From Brugia malayi (Eukaryota; Nematoda; Chromadorea; Rhabditida; Onchocercidae): 64,000 nucleotides of DNA. The DNA is taken from positions 6,638,187 through 6,702,186 of the forward strand of contig NW_025062475.1 of NCBI RefSeq assembly GCF_000002995.4. Reading direction: 5' to 3'. The notes beneath the pieces are model-generated. The model was not told the origin of the DNA. It ran no database searches and saw nothing but the letters and a program-made list of their open reading frames with translations. Below are positions 47,546 to 60,625 of the stretch, one piece after another. The translations under genes were made by a program, and so were the position numbers. How positions within the stretch are numbered: position 1 is the first letter of the stretch; each line of letters begins with the position of its first letter.

Positions 47546-50500
47546 CCACAGAGATGTACTTGGCAGTTCATTTTATTTGTCCTACGAACGAAAAGATGAA
47601 AAAATGGATAAGGGAGAAAGATTACATCTGTATTGAGTGAATAATAGAAACATTTGCTTCCATTCTTCTTCCACTCATTACAGAATATCAGAAAGAGGCA
47701 GCAGAGGCGGTTTTGAACTAAAAATGAAGAGACAGTTGTTGAGAGAAAGAAAAAAAGACGTCGAGAATTCGCGAAATACTCCAATCAACGATTGTTACAA
47801 TAAGCAATAACATGTACTTGTTGTAATAAGAATTGTCCACACTTATTGTCATCACTTCTGCTAACTTCTGAAATTGAACAGGTTGAAAAAAAAGAAGTAT
47901 TTTTGAGAGCAATAAGATCTGTAAATTTGTTACAAAACAAAAATATCAAAGGTTAATGGTATAATCTTTGCGAAACAATAGAAAAATTACTTTGTTCCTC
48001 GCCATCTTTCTCTACTTTTCAACATTTGCAATTTTTCACCAATTCCAATTTAAGAATTTATTTTTTGATAAATTAAGCCGTTGACAGTTGTTTTTGCTTT
48101 ATGAGTTGATCAAATGAATTTCAATCGAAACTATCCCTTCCATAATATTTCACAAGAAAAAGTTGCTTCGTCCTTAAAATTACCCATCACAAGGTCAAAT
48201 ATAACAAGTGAAGGTAAGAAATAATGAAACTGGAAACACTACTGTGGGGCAAATCATCGTTCCATAATTTATTATTTCCACTTCATAAAGCAGTTGAAAG
48301 TTCTCGCCGCAGAGATGATAATCAATTTAGATCTATTCCGTTCCAAATTTTTTTATCCTTCAGCAATCATACCATTATAACAACTATGATTATCACAATG
48401 ATTCGGTTTTTCTTGTGGCAGAAATGTAAAGTATCTGCAATCTAGCTGTAGTAAAAAACTGTTTGGTCATTAATCAATGCTTGTTGAGTATACCGGAAAG
48501 TCACACGAACTTAATCAACTTAATAAACCATTTTCTCAAAAAATTATAAGTTAACACTGAAATCTATCAAAAAATGCAACTGAAATATCTATAACCATTC
48601 ATCCCAATTGTTACTATCGACCATAAAATGTTTTACTAAAATATTTTTTTAAAATAATTCCACATTTCTCTCGTTCCTTCTCATTTTCGTATTCGCGAGC
48701 TTACTAATTGGAAAGAAAGTAGAAATTGGATTTTTGAATCCCACATAAACACTGTCATGCATTGAGAAAAACTTTCATTCAGTTCAATTCATTAATAGTT
48801 CAGCAGTTGGAAGTTTACATCCGAAGTAAACATACAAAAATGAATAGTATGCGGTGGTGATCTTTCCGAGAAGATGCACCAAATACTTGAATTTTACCTG
48901 TATCCTACCTGTATCTCTAGCATCAATACGTTTTCTTATATGAGTAGTTTGAAATTAACGTCCATTCCAAAAGAAGATTTCTGGTAACACTAAAATACCG
49001 CTGCACATACAAATATTTTCCAAAGTTCACCAGGAGCTAAGAATATGGTAATTTATTGCGATAATATTAGCTCCGCGTTTCTTTGAATCTAACAATCTAC
49101 CTTTCTATTCCGCTTCAACTTTTGAACAATTTATGCCGTAATAAGCGAGGCAAATTGATCTGCCTGAAAATTTTATTTCTCTGAAATACCGTTTCATTAG
49201 AAAAGCAATATGAGCACGTTTGACACACCCATCTAAAACTTTTTAACTTTCGAAGAAATGAAATGAAAAAGATCAAAACTACTTTCTATGCAACTAATGC
49301 AACTTTCCACAGTAACTGGAGTTGTTTAGTTATCAATGAACTTTGAACGAAGTTAAGAAGTGGAAACAGTAATTGAAAATGAGAGAAAAACCGAAGAAAT
49401 GATGAAGTAGAGAGATTTAATTAAAGTTAGTGAAGGTAAGAATCACATTAGCAATGTGTAAAATGCGCTCCATAAATTTATGGATGTCCTCGTTACCACC
49501 ATGATGCGAGAAATCATTAATGTGAAACGTGTACTACTAGAAATGGAGAATAGAGTGTAAAAGGGTAAATTTACTGCAAAGAATGGGAAATAGCAACGGG
49601 GAAAGTATAATAGCATGTGATTCACCTTTACTTCTTTCTCCTATCTTTTTGTTAACATTTTGCAATGCTCCAAAATAATATTGGGTATAATTTGAAATTT
49701 ATCAATTTCCTTATAAATTCAGATCATCGGATCACAAAAAAAAATCTGTTTTGCGCTCACTTGGAGTGGAGGAAAAAATGAAGAGAAAAAGCAAGGGAGG
49801 AAAGAAAGAGTAAAATTTAAAAAAGATTTCAAACAGTCTCTGTGACAAGAGCTTAACCAAACCTCACTACTTGAATTCCTCAGAATAAAGTTGTCCCTAA
49901 AATGAATTTTATTTCATTCAATTTTGGGCGAATTAGTTTTACGCGTAAGATGTCATTGAATATGCTCATCATTCATTGGCATGACAGTTGCGCGGATAAA
50001 CTAACTGTAATGTAATAGTGTGTGGAAAAGGATGATGACGAGATCACAAGCAATCATCTCAACTGATGAATAGACGACAAAATAATCGATGGTACTAGGA
50101 AAGGAAACCGCGTAATGAAATATCGGCAAAAATAATAGCTTTGTTGGAGAATATCTTAACTAATATGGAATAAAGAAAAGAAAATTCCTAATATAGTGTG
50201 GAGCATATGTTATATTAGAATAGCGAACGGAAATCGATCAACTCAATATTGTAAAAAACAACAACGAAAGGTCAGAGGTTACAACTAGTGCGCCAGATGT
50301 CACTCCTCCCCATTGTAGTTCATACAGCATGTTAAAACTCTATGTATGTTTGAACGGATCGATATCTTAAGCAGTATACCAGGAAATATTTGTTATCTTT
50401 GCTTCAGAAATTTCAATATTCCTTTTGTGTCAGAACAATTTCCAATAATTTGAGCCTAGGTGGAACAGAGGAAATATGATTGTTCCTTAATGTCATACTC

Positions 50501-53500
50501 ATCCAATACAGATAGTTCTTATCAGTGAAATCACATTCTTATCTTTTTTTTTTCGCTTTTACCGAATAAAAAATAAATTTTAACTTGAAGTCCAGACATA
50601 GCGTCAGTTCAGTTAGATCTGAGGCCTTTTCCCAATTTCTCTCTCTTTCTTCCTCTCTCTCTGTACTGAATGATACAGTAGTCTTTTATTGATAAAAAAA
50701 TTCCTTAAAACCTCAGTTCTATTTATCACCATTCATCAATTTTGATTTGTTCGGTTCTAACGGAATTCCCTTTTATCATCGGCAACTTTCTCGTAGAACG
50801 CCCTACTCTCACATATAAAAGGAAATTTCTCAAATGAACGAATGCAAAGACGGCAGGCGAAATGGGCTCTTTGTGCCTCGTTTTCTCAAATTTCATCATT
50901 CTATACCAAATGGTAGCTGGAAAATTCTTCTTCATTACATTTCGAGTAAATTAATTAAGACTTTCGCTTGCTTTACGTTAAGAAGAGTGAAGTATTTCAT
51001 CGACCAAAGCACTTTTGTATTATATTAGCATTAAAAAAGAAGATTCTGAACTACAATGAAGCAATAAGTGCAACTGTAAAATTCGATATTTTCAGTTTGT
51101 TATTGCGATAAAAATTTATGGCTGATTGGTGTAAGATTCATGCAAAATAAAGGAATCAGAGCCTTGGTCTTCTGATGTTTACAACAAGCATCAATTATTA
51201 TTCACTCATGCAACAACATGATGCTAACGAAGCATAAATCCATGCCGATCGCAGCAGCTATTCAAAGCTCATTTCATTGCTTATAATCATTTCATGCTAT
51301 TCCCAATAGCTTTAACGGCTTTTTCATTGAACATATCCTGCCCACATTGTTAACTACTTGTCTCAATTAAAGATTCTGGGAGAGTATCGCCCACTTTGCT
51401 TGTGAAAGAATTTAACCATTGTAAAAATTGAAGTTACTGGCTCCTTTAATTGTTCCTGCGAACACACATATGCTCGTTTGCAATTCTCTCGTCTCGTAAC
51501 TATCCTGGGATTTATTTGTGCAGCACCTGTATTAGCAGAAGGAAAAGCTGCAACTTCTTTGCTGCAACATCACAATAACATTCATATGCTTCTCTCTGTT
51601 TCCTTTCAAGTTAAATTCATTTTTCTTCGCTTCACTTCAATCAATTCATATCATATCCAGCAAATGCTCTGTTTTTGTTGTTCTTTCACATCTTCACGAT
51701 TTCATGTTTTTTATCATTACATTTCACTATTTAAGCTTTGTGAGATTTATTTGCGCTCTTATTCCAACTTACTTAAATGTCGTCCTGAAATCTAAACCGT
51801 TTTTCAGATTCTTGCACTTCTTATTAAGTCTTTGAGATTGATGATAGAAATGTGCTTCATTTAGTATTTGCTATTTTGTTACTTAAAAGATAATCGAGTT
51901 TGATTTAAGTTTGATAGTCGATTCTTGACATTAAGTCTTACATGGATTGCTTTTGCTGATTCCATTTATTTGTTTGATATTAATGTGTAAAGGATCGATG
52001 CAAATGTCAAATATGTCAAATATTGTTAGAATTTTATAATTCATAGTATAGATTCCTAAACATGAACCGGGAAACGAATATCCTATACCAAAGCTACCTG
52101 TGCTTACAAAGATAATTAAGTGTGGACAACAAATTGCAACGGTTGAAATATTGAACATGACAGTTCGTAATGGGACACGTACTTATCAGTGTTGAGTCAT
52201 TAACTTTTAATAATAGCAAGAAGTACACACATTGTAAATATTTGGTTTTATTACTATGAAAAACTGAGGTTGGTAATAAGTATGACTTCAGATGACAACA
52301 GGATTAGTTATAAAAAGGTTAAAAAAAGGTAACGAAGTTAATCCTTAATCGTAAAGCACGTGATGCCAGCTAAAATGGTATTAAAAATAAAATCTAAATT
52401 AAAAAAAAAAAAAGAAAAAAAAGAACAAAAAATGCTGGTGTTTGAAAATTGGAAAAGCGCACAGGTCTTTCAGTATGTGGAAGGAATGCAAAACTACATT
52501 AGCAAATTTCAACAAACTTGGCCTAAACAACGTAAGCAAGAATGCTATAAGGAGAGCCGGAAACCAAAGCAGCTCTTCTGTTCTGTTCTGTGATAGAAAA
52601 AGATCAGAAATACCTCAGTCAGTGGATTGAAAAAAGCAAGAGATATACAAATATAAAATAATAAGAACTGATATAGACTTCCAAGGTAGAATCTTTTATC
52701 GTATATCTTACAGAATCTTTTATCTACAATCTTTTCATTTTAGTATCGTATAGTTATGGAAATTGCTTTATGAAAAATGTGTGTAAAATGCTGAGAACAA
52801 AGCTTAAATAAAAGATAATATTTGCACATTTCTCTTGAAAAAAAAAAAAGCTTATTTCAAAAATTCTTTATCATTGCAAATGATTAGAATATGAAGTGAA
52901 GAGTTAGTCATATTTTTCCAAATCGATTTTCGGATTCGGGACGGATCAGTTCACTTATATTGTAGTTAATTTGCAATAATTTTACCTAAAATGTTATCAG
53001 GCAAATAAAATGCTATCAGCAAATACCAATTGTTATGTGCAACAAATTAAAATAGAACTGACAGCAAGGTTTCCTTCGACACAACCTCAGTTCAAAGGAG
53101 CATAAATATCATAAATAAAACTAATCCTTCATCCTTGCTTTTCAATTATATGTATGGTCATAATAACTTTCTAATGAACATTTTATCATCCTAAATTGGA
53201 ATCATAATATCATAGACCTAAATTGCGTAAGATAAATGTATCCATATAGTGCTCAAATAATTCATATTTGACGTATGGATGAATTATTTAACAATAATGA
53301 AATGTTAGGTCACAAAGTAATAGCAAATGGACTGATTTCTGCATAGAACAAAGGCTTTAATTGAACTAAAATGATATATAATTATTGTTATCATTATAGT
53401 TTATTGGAGATTTTGGCTGCGATTTTCATATTTTCTAACTGGAAGTGCTCTTAGAGTGGAATTATTTGTTATTCCATTGGCACTTACATTACACTTTCCA

Positions 53501-54379
53501 AATGGCATTTTTAAATAGAGATTCTCACTTCCATGAGATTTTCATTTCCATCTCTTTTTTTCAATTTTTAAAAATATTTTCAAAAAAAAAGTGAAACAAA
53601 GCTTCATTGCTGGAATTAGAGAAGGATAATGATATTTTGTTACGAATTGTAATGGCTAATTTTGCATTAGACAAAACTATTTACCACTTTGGGTTAGTAT
53701 GAATCAAAATTTGATTTGAGACAGTGTATCTAATCCATTTCATCCTCTGAATAAATAAATCCATTGAGCGCTATTCACAGTTTAGATGGCGCTGCTGTGA
53801 TGATATTAAAGATGGAAAAAGTTTTGTCGATGAAATCCATTGATGTGCGAGAAGGACTGGTCGAAGAAGAGGAAGGAAATGTATGGAGCATTTCACTTTC
53901 TACACCAAATTTATGATCCATTCCGTTTTGAAGGCATTTTAATTTTTTTTTATGACTCGAAAATCAGCAGTTTTTTATTTGCATTTTGTTCGTTGTCACA
54001 AAAAGGCTGCAGATGTATTAAATAAAATATCGCCCGTTTTTTTTATAAGTGAATAAATGATTTTGCAAACTTTTAGCATTACTTTGTTGCTTTTACCTCT
54101 GTGATACTCGATACTTTATTGTATCTGATGAAGACCAAAAACTGAAAAATTACTAGAAAACAGTAGAAAATAATTATACAGCCACTATAGCTTAAATCTT
54201 TTAAACGCAATTTAAAGAAAGTGTTCTGAGAGCTCGCGATGTGTTTAAATGAGGTAATTTGGAGAATAGTTTTGGAAGAGAAAGTTCATTAGGATAAATT
54301 CTTGTTTCCTTGTTCGAACAGAAAAGAGTCGAGAGCAATTAATATATACTTCCTCACCATTTCCATTTCATTTTGCTAC

Positions 54380-54526
54380 AATCAGCGCCACACCAACAAT
54401 TTATGACTTGCTTGACTCTCAGTCGAGAATAAGAACGTCCCCTCGCTCCGTTCACAGTCGCTGTTGACCACTGCAGTAGTGTGTGTGTTTTCGCTAGCAG
54501 CACCATTTTTTGTCGGCTCATCTATG

Positions 54527-54565
<39 letters not shown>

Positions 54566-54880
54566 ACCTATGTGTGATAGTGGTATGTCATTTTTGGTAG
54601 AATATCTCGCGAGAGCGCAAGTGCAGCTGAATGAGTGAAGGGGTCAGTGAGATTAGGGTTGTGCAGGAACAGCACATAAGTCCATCAGCGCCGCTTTGTG
54701 TGACCTTCGTCCACTACTGCTGTTGGCTGCCATTGAAGTGGAACTTCTCCCCAACACTTCTAATAATATCATGTTAACAACAATATGGCAGTGCTAGTTG
54801 TGCAGTTCTTAGATAGAGAATCTCACTGAGCTGAGTAACAGTGCTTGATTCCACTACGGTATGATTTGTAGACATCGACA
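54380..54880. promoter_or_regulatory. CpG-containing, promoter-like block
   Basis: Visibly richer in G, C and CpG than the preceding 14 kb. It contains TCTCGCGAGA (54605-54614, a perfect 10-bp palindrome known as a strong core-promoter element in vertebrates), GCGCCGC, TCGCTAGC and a (TA)n(TG)n microsatellite. No coding frame was found. It could be the promoter and 5-prime UTR of a plus-strand gene whose exons lie further right. Inference from composition only. Confidence 0.35.
54527..54564. repeat. compound (TA)9(TG)10 microsatellite
   Basis: TATATATATATATATATA followed directly by TGTGTGTGTGTGTGTGTG. Confidence 0.95.
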
Positions 54881-57024
54881 GTCTATCACTAACTTATGGC
54901 TCAGTGCTTTAAGAAACATCATTTTAAGTTTATCGGATTCGGATTAGCACTTCAGCATCAATCCCTTTATCATCTTTTATCTCAACATTACTTCCTCTTC
55001 ATTAGCCTTTAGAAATCTTTAGAAACTTCTTAAATTCTGATGGAGCAAATAAATCATTGTGTGAATGTTTTGTCTCCAATTTTCCACTATAAGAAAACAT
55101 ATAATTGCTCAACGCCATTAGAAATACTTCTTCACACTATTTTTCATTTTCGTTCCAATAAAATTATCTGCTTACAGTAACATTCATGTAATGCAATTAC
55201 ACTGTTCTGCACAATGTTTTATATATTTTTAAATTCATCAAGTTATTGTTTTCTTTCCCTTTTTTAAATTTCTGAATTTCGACTTTTTAGGTTTAGCATG
55301 ATTTGTGTTATCACTAAAAAAAAAATTTTTGTATGGCCAGATAGCGAACCGAATCAGCATAAGATATATATCCTGCACAAATTTCAACGGATATTGAACA
55401 GTAGTGTCTGCGTGATTTTATCTACTCTAAATTATGTGAATTCGTTTTATCGCTTCGGATCGACCTGCTGTAGTTTAATTCATTGCTATCTCCCAGAAGA
55501 AATGAAGTCTGTTCTGAAATCCACTCAATACGTTGTGCAAGAGGATAAAGTGAACTGGTGTATAAGACCACATTAACTTCAACTTACTCACTCGTTACTT
55601 TTCTAAGATTTAGAATTTACTGGTATTCTCATAAATTCTTTTCAATATTCAACTGAAACTCAAACCATTATAATAAGGAGAAAGGACTGTATGAATAGTC
55701 TAGGGATAATGTACACATTTTGTTGTTCCTACACATCTAATTAAAAAATAAGTATTCTTGTCACAGCAAATGTTTCAAGAATAGAACAGATAAGCAAAAA
55801 CTCGAAAACGTGAGAAATAAAAGTTGAGAATTCTCGAACAACGAATACCTTTATTTTGAAATTGAATTTTTAAACTTACGGTCATTTTTGCATTTTTTTA
55901 GTATGATTGCACTCTTTACAGAAAGGAGTTCAAAAAAAGCATTTATCTAAATTTCACTTTATTCACGTGTGAATCTAGTAATCCGTGATACTGCTCTACT
56001 ATCAATTCACGTCTCTTCATCAGCGTCTGTAAATTACTGATTCTATCAACAAGGTTTCCATCATTCATAAAGAAGACAAGCCCAAGCCTCATTATAAGCC
56101 CAAGACTCATTTCACTACTCAATAACAATGCTTGATAGTAGTAGTAGCAACGAATGCTTCTCGTTCGTGCTGAAGTGATCATCAGCGCCCGTATCCTCCA
56201 ATCTGCCATCCATCCATCCATTATAGACTTCATTAATGTACCATTGGTAGGAGTCTGCAAAATCCGGTGCAATATGTTTGACTTCCTGTCTGAGTCGTAC
56301 ATAGTTATGTTTTCAAATTGTTTATATATCATACAGATGATCTCGCTTCTCTCATAGCTAATAATTCCTGCCTTTTGCCGTTATCTTCTTACTCAAAAAC
56401 ATTTGTCACTGACAAGGACAACAGTGAAGATTTCAATTGACTGCTCCAAGAAAACCTTATTAATTTTGTAAACTAGTGAGCCATTAGCTTGTTTTCAAAT
56501 CACCAAAAAAAAAAAAAAAAAAAAGAAACCATTAATTCGGCTATATTATGATTTTTCTTTCTATTTATCCTGAACTTCGACCTCAATCAATCAAATGATC
56601 AAAGTGTTCACCGATTGGTTGTCTTGATCTCTTTTCAGCCATATGATTTATGTTGTATTTGTATATGTAAATAATGCGTTGGTAGTGAATGACAGACATT
56701 TGGATTACTGTTCACGAAATTACTTTCCGTTTGACTGTCTCCTCAAAAATGTATTTCCATAACATTTGAAAAAAAATTGCTTTGAGAGACTGAACGCACT
56801 GAATCTGTACTTTCGTGTTCAGTTGTTCTCATCCATTGCATATTCTCTCATTATTCCTACTTAATCACCGGTGTATCCGTCCTGATCCCGTTTCAGGTAT
56901 CTGACATGATGATATATTTCGGTTGACTTGCGCTTCACTTCATTTCACTGCCATAGTCTATGCCTCTCAAGTTGGTCGCTCTTTGGAAGCCATTTTTCAG
57001 TAATTTGATTGCACTTTGTGCTCG
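54881..57024. other. no gene recognised
   Basis: AT-rich, with a 20-nt poly(A) run at 56505-56524. A 92-codon plus-strand frame at 55298-55576 follows an acceptor-like GACTTTTTAG by about 7 nt but has no recognisable feature. Confidence 0.5.
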
Positions 57025-57255
57025 TTAAATTTCGGAGTCTTTCACTTTTTTTTTGAGGCTTTCATTCTCGTCCGCTTTTTGCTTTTTCACATTTTCTGCC
57101 ACTATCTCTCTTGCTTTATAACTTTTTTCTGCTGCTCGGAAAATTTCATTCCTTCCTGTTGTCCTCCTTTTATCCGAATTTGCAATACTCCTGGCTTTCT
57201 TTTTCCGTTTCTTGCACTTTTTCAGCTTGGGCCTTTTCACTGGTGATGTCATCAC
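57025..57255 (-). CDS. small Lys/Arg-rich open frame, hypothetical
   Basis: 76 codons, ATG at 57255 to TAA at 57025. The product starts MMTSPVKRPKLKKCKKRKKK and continues ARSIANSDKRRT, then a helical charged part EIFRAAEKSYKAREIVAEN and SLKKKVKDSEI. It would be a strongly basic peptide with a nuclear-localisation-like cluster and a possible coiled coil. An acceptor-like TGCAG lies about 17 nt before the ATG. Against it: it is short, alone, and the complementary strand is pyrimidine-rich, which by itself can yield Lys-rich frames. It could be one exon of a larger nuclear protein. Confidence 0.25.
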   Translation of the reverse strand: MMTSPVKRPKLKKCKKRKKKARSIANSDKRRTTGRNEIFRAAEKSYKAREIVAENVKKQKADENESLKKKVKDSEI

Positions 57256-58570
57256 TGATAATATTTTGTCTGCATTGCAGTTATCATTATCTTACCACTA
57301 TATATCATTATCGTTATTATCATTCATCATCATGATTATAGATTTCACAGTCAGCAGTAGTACTAAGAGATGAACCATAATGAAAAACATAGCTTTCTTA
57401 AGTTATGACGACTGGAAGGAAGTAGTAGATAAACTCAAAAAGCGACTGATAAATTTTGACGCGATTTACCAAATTAATTTTCAATAACTTTCACGTTGGA
57501 AAATAATATATTTCGAGAAGGCAAAGGAAAATTTCTTTTTTCTTATTTTTCTTTAATTGAAGAATGAAATAACGATTATTTTATTATTAAATGACACATT
57601 ATTGTTCTCCACATCACCATTATTATCATAGATATATTTATCACTGAGTATTGCGATCAACACTGTTATAATTATTATCGCCAAATGTTTCCAGCACTTC
57701 TCAGAAACAGACAAAATTCAAATCAAGCCTGAAGATCAATTCATTCAGATTTACAGTTGCTAAGTCATTATCCGAACAAATCCTCAGGCTCACTTCGGAA
57801 TATCTTAAAGGTAACACAAAGAATATCCTCATAACTATTTCTTCCACTTAAGTGTTGAGTTCCCATCACTATAGAAACCTGTCGAACTAATCAAAAGCCT
57901 CCTTCCTTATTGTTCCATGTTTTTAGTAAAGCAGTGATAACAAAGTTAGATGCACATTTAATTTTAAAAGAGTGAAATGAAATTAAAAGTGATACCTCAT
58001 TTTCGATTCAATATGACAATATGTAGATGTCCCCCTCTCAGCTGCTCTCTATTCCATCTTTTTTGTCTCACTTTGTGGAAGTGAAGAAATCGTAGCACAA
58101 TATGCTGGAGAAGAAAAGGTGCACTGGAGATCAGGTGAAGAGAAATGTATCTTACTGCTCCACTACTATTTCTTTCCATCATTGTCATCGTTATTGTCAC
58201 CAGTGAAATCAATGTCATCATCACTGCTGCTATTTACTCATGTTTTAAATGATTTAATGCTTTTTTTTATTAATAATTTTTCTAAAGAAATTAAAATTTT
58301 GCCATCTCTCTGCTTGTTTACATAATATTAGTTTTTCGAATTTATTCATAAATTCTATATTTATTGCTACGATAACATTTGACTGTTTTCGAAGTATGCA
58401 ATGCAGTAACTGAAAAGTGAGTCACCAGTTCAAGGGTCGTGATTTTAGGATAGATCAAGGACTTTCCATCGGTATTCCTTTCCCAGAAGCCTACGCAAGC
58501 ATAGTAATCTTGCTATTGTACCGTGCTTCAACTGGTTCAGAAAATGGTCATAAGTTACAACGTATTTCAG
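57256..58570. other. no gene recognised
   Basis: AT-rich with several TCATCAT/ATTATTAT runs. No supported exon. Confidence 0.5.
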
Positions 58571-60625
58571 AAGGAGTCAGCTAATGACGATCTCTCAGTC
58601 GCTAATTTGACTTCATTAAATGAAATCACTCAACAGAGTTCGGATGAGATTTTATCATTTTCCGATGCTTACATTTCCAATACTTATTTGTGGACGTTGA
58701 AGACTTTTTTGCGTGTGAGCAGAACATTCTGCAACAGTGTGTTTATTTATAATATCTTAAAATGGATTTCTTTGAGGCTTCCCTTGCACGACTTTTGCTG
58801 AAATCAAATAAAAGTGAGATACGACGATTATCTGATATGCTGGCTTAAGCAATTTCTTTGTGGTGATTTGTTGGAGGTCATATATCGAGAACACACTCAC
58901 ACATAACATGTTTTAATAGCCAGTGGACGAAAAATAGCCATAAGCTGTGCAGAAGCAAACGAAGAGCAGAAAATGGTGCGAACAGTTACAGATAAGTTTA
59001 ACGGTTGGCGGTGACAACGACGAGGACCGGTAGAAGAGCGTATCGACGAGGATGGCCCATTCTTCCCTTTTCTCTTCCCCTTGCTCCCTCCCTCACCCCG
59101 CTTGATCGATCTGTTCAGATCGCTATCCAATTCATCTTTCCTCATCATATGTACCACCAATTGTGGGTGTGTTGTGAAGTGCTGAGTGGATGTTAGCGAA
59201 CAGAAAGGATTGTTATATGATGGTTCTGTTGGTGCCGGTGTTGGCATTGGTATTGGTGGTGGTGGTGGTCGTGGTGGCGGTGATGGGGAGCTGGTGGAGG
59301 GATAGGGTAGTAGACCTCTACTTCACATCACCACTACTACCATTACTGCTACGACAGTTTTGTTTTGCTGGTGGTGGCGATAGGGATGACTGACCGTTTC
59401 GTTACTGTCCCCTCTCCGAAAAATGGAAAGAGAGATGGTGTACCAACCTTACACACTCCCTATGTTCTGAGGTTGTTGGTCCCTTCTCATTTCTGTTCAT
59501 CCTTCCCTCCTTTCCTTCATTCTCTTTAGTTAGGGAGTAATTTCCAGCTTTTTGACATATCTATTCCCTCAGTCCTCCTTCCCTTCCTCATAGATTTATT
59601 TCATTTTATCTATCTCTAAATGACTTCTGTTAACGTAGCAGATGAGCAAAACCACTACACTTCTACTCTACTCATTCACATCCATGTCATCGTTACCGCC
59701 ATGTCACCCTGCTGCTCTCTCTGTTGCACTGGAGTGGCGCTAAAAATAGATTTGTATGAATTCGCACTTGAATAGTTCTGATAGCTGATTCTGTCACTTC
59801 TGACGTTAATGTGATACGTTGTACTCACGTGTATATATATATATACTGTATTCTAGAGTTTATATATATATTATGCTATTTGTTGATGACTGAAAGGTAA
59901 TACATGACGTATTCCATTGGAAGTATAACTTTGTATGATATCCAAGTACTCACCAAACGTCTGCTATGAAAACGTTTAACGTTTGAGACAAGCGTTTCAA
60001 AAGAGCACTTTTCAACATCCGTAATTTTCTTTTTTACTTACCTTTCCATTCAGTCACATTCCTATATGTCCTCGCAGTACATAGTTTACATTTCCATCAT
60101 TTATTCTGATCCTAGCGTATTTGATAAGTTGATGAGTCAGACAATAAAGATGCTTTTTATTGACTGAATGGACCTTGGAACAAACCAACATATATATATA
60201 TTCCTTATTCCGTTATGTTGTTTATTTCTCCTAATTTATCCCCTCAGATTCGCTTTACACTCTCTTCCATGTGTTAACACTTGGTTCTGTAACTTTTTCT
60301 TATGTTTGTTGTCATCACTCTCACTAGTCAAATAACATGATGTCGTTTCACTAAAGCTGGTTTCTGCTTAGGTGCACTTGTTTGTTTACAGCTTTAGCTC
60401 AAATGATGCCGAATATTTGACACATTGATATTCATCTCGTCGCAGACATTTGCGTCTTGTCTAATGTTGATAATGCGTAAGCAGTACCACTCTCCCGGTC
60501 TGAAGTGTGTTGTTGTGAGGAAGGATTCACAGAGTAGTGATCCTGATCAACCTGGCATGTACAGGATGGATGCAATGAGTATAGCAAGTACCACTGAGCA
60601 GCAGCAGGATAGCACATCATATTGA
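58571..60625 (+). CDS. two candidate exons of an unrecognised gene
   Basis: Exon 58571-58714 follows GTATTTCAG and has 48 codons (KESANDDLSVANLTSLNEIT, then QQSSDEILSFSDAYISNTYL, ending LKTFLR) before a GTGAGC donor. Exon 60446-60625 follows ATCTCGTCGCAG, is in matching phase 0, and reads TFASCLMLIMRKQYHSPGLK, then DSQSSDPDQPGMYRMD and STTEQQQDSTSY before TGA. Both are polar, Ser/Asp/Gln-rich and use varied codons, unlike random AT-rich frames here. I do not recognise the protein; no upstream exon was found. The intron between them (58715-60445) contains the GC-richer block described at 58900-59470. Confidence 0.35.
58900..59470. other. GC-richer block with GGT/ACC repeats
   Basis: Contains GACGACGAGGACCGG, a run of GGT units (about 59218-59300) and many CpG, against an AT-rich background. 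Minus-strand open frame 58897-59247 (116 codons, starts MPTPAPTEPSYNNPFC) and plus-strand frames exist, but none shows a domain. Could be a promoter, 5-prime UTR or untranslated exon. Confidence 0.35.

Larger units (their letters stand above)
40516..54379. other. 13.9 kb gene-poor region
   Basis: I read both strands and found no exon pair with continuous phase and no recognisable RNA gene. Short open frames up to about 140 codons are present but have no domain, coding composition or splice partners. It contains purine tracts (45.8, 46.0, 47.5 kb), a pyrimidine tract near 50.64 kb, and (TA)n at 46.94 kb. It could be intergenic or a large intron. Confidence 0.55.

Noticed and set aside
47362..47784. 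140-codon minus-strand frame
   Set aside because: Mostly F/L/S from the complement of purine tracts; no membrane-protein pattern and no conserved motif.
55298..55576. 92-codon plus-strand frame behind an acceptor-like TTTTTAG
   Set aside because: No recognisable feature; a single weak splice signal is not enough.
58897..59247. 116-codon minus-strand frame (starts MPTPAPTEPSYNN)
   Set aside because: GC-richer DNA lengthens chance frames; no domain. Mentioned only as part of the GC-richer block.
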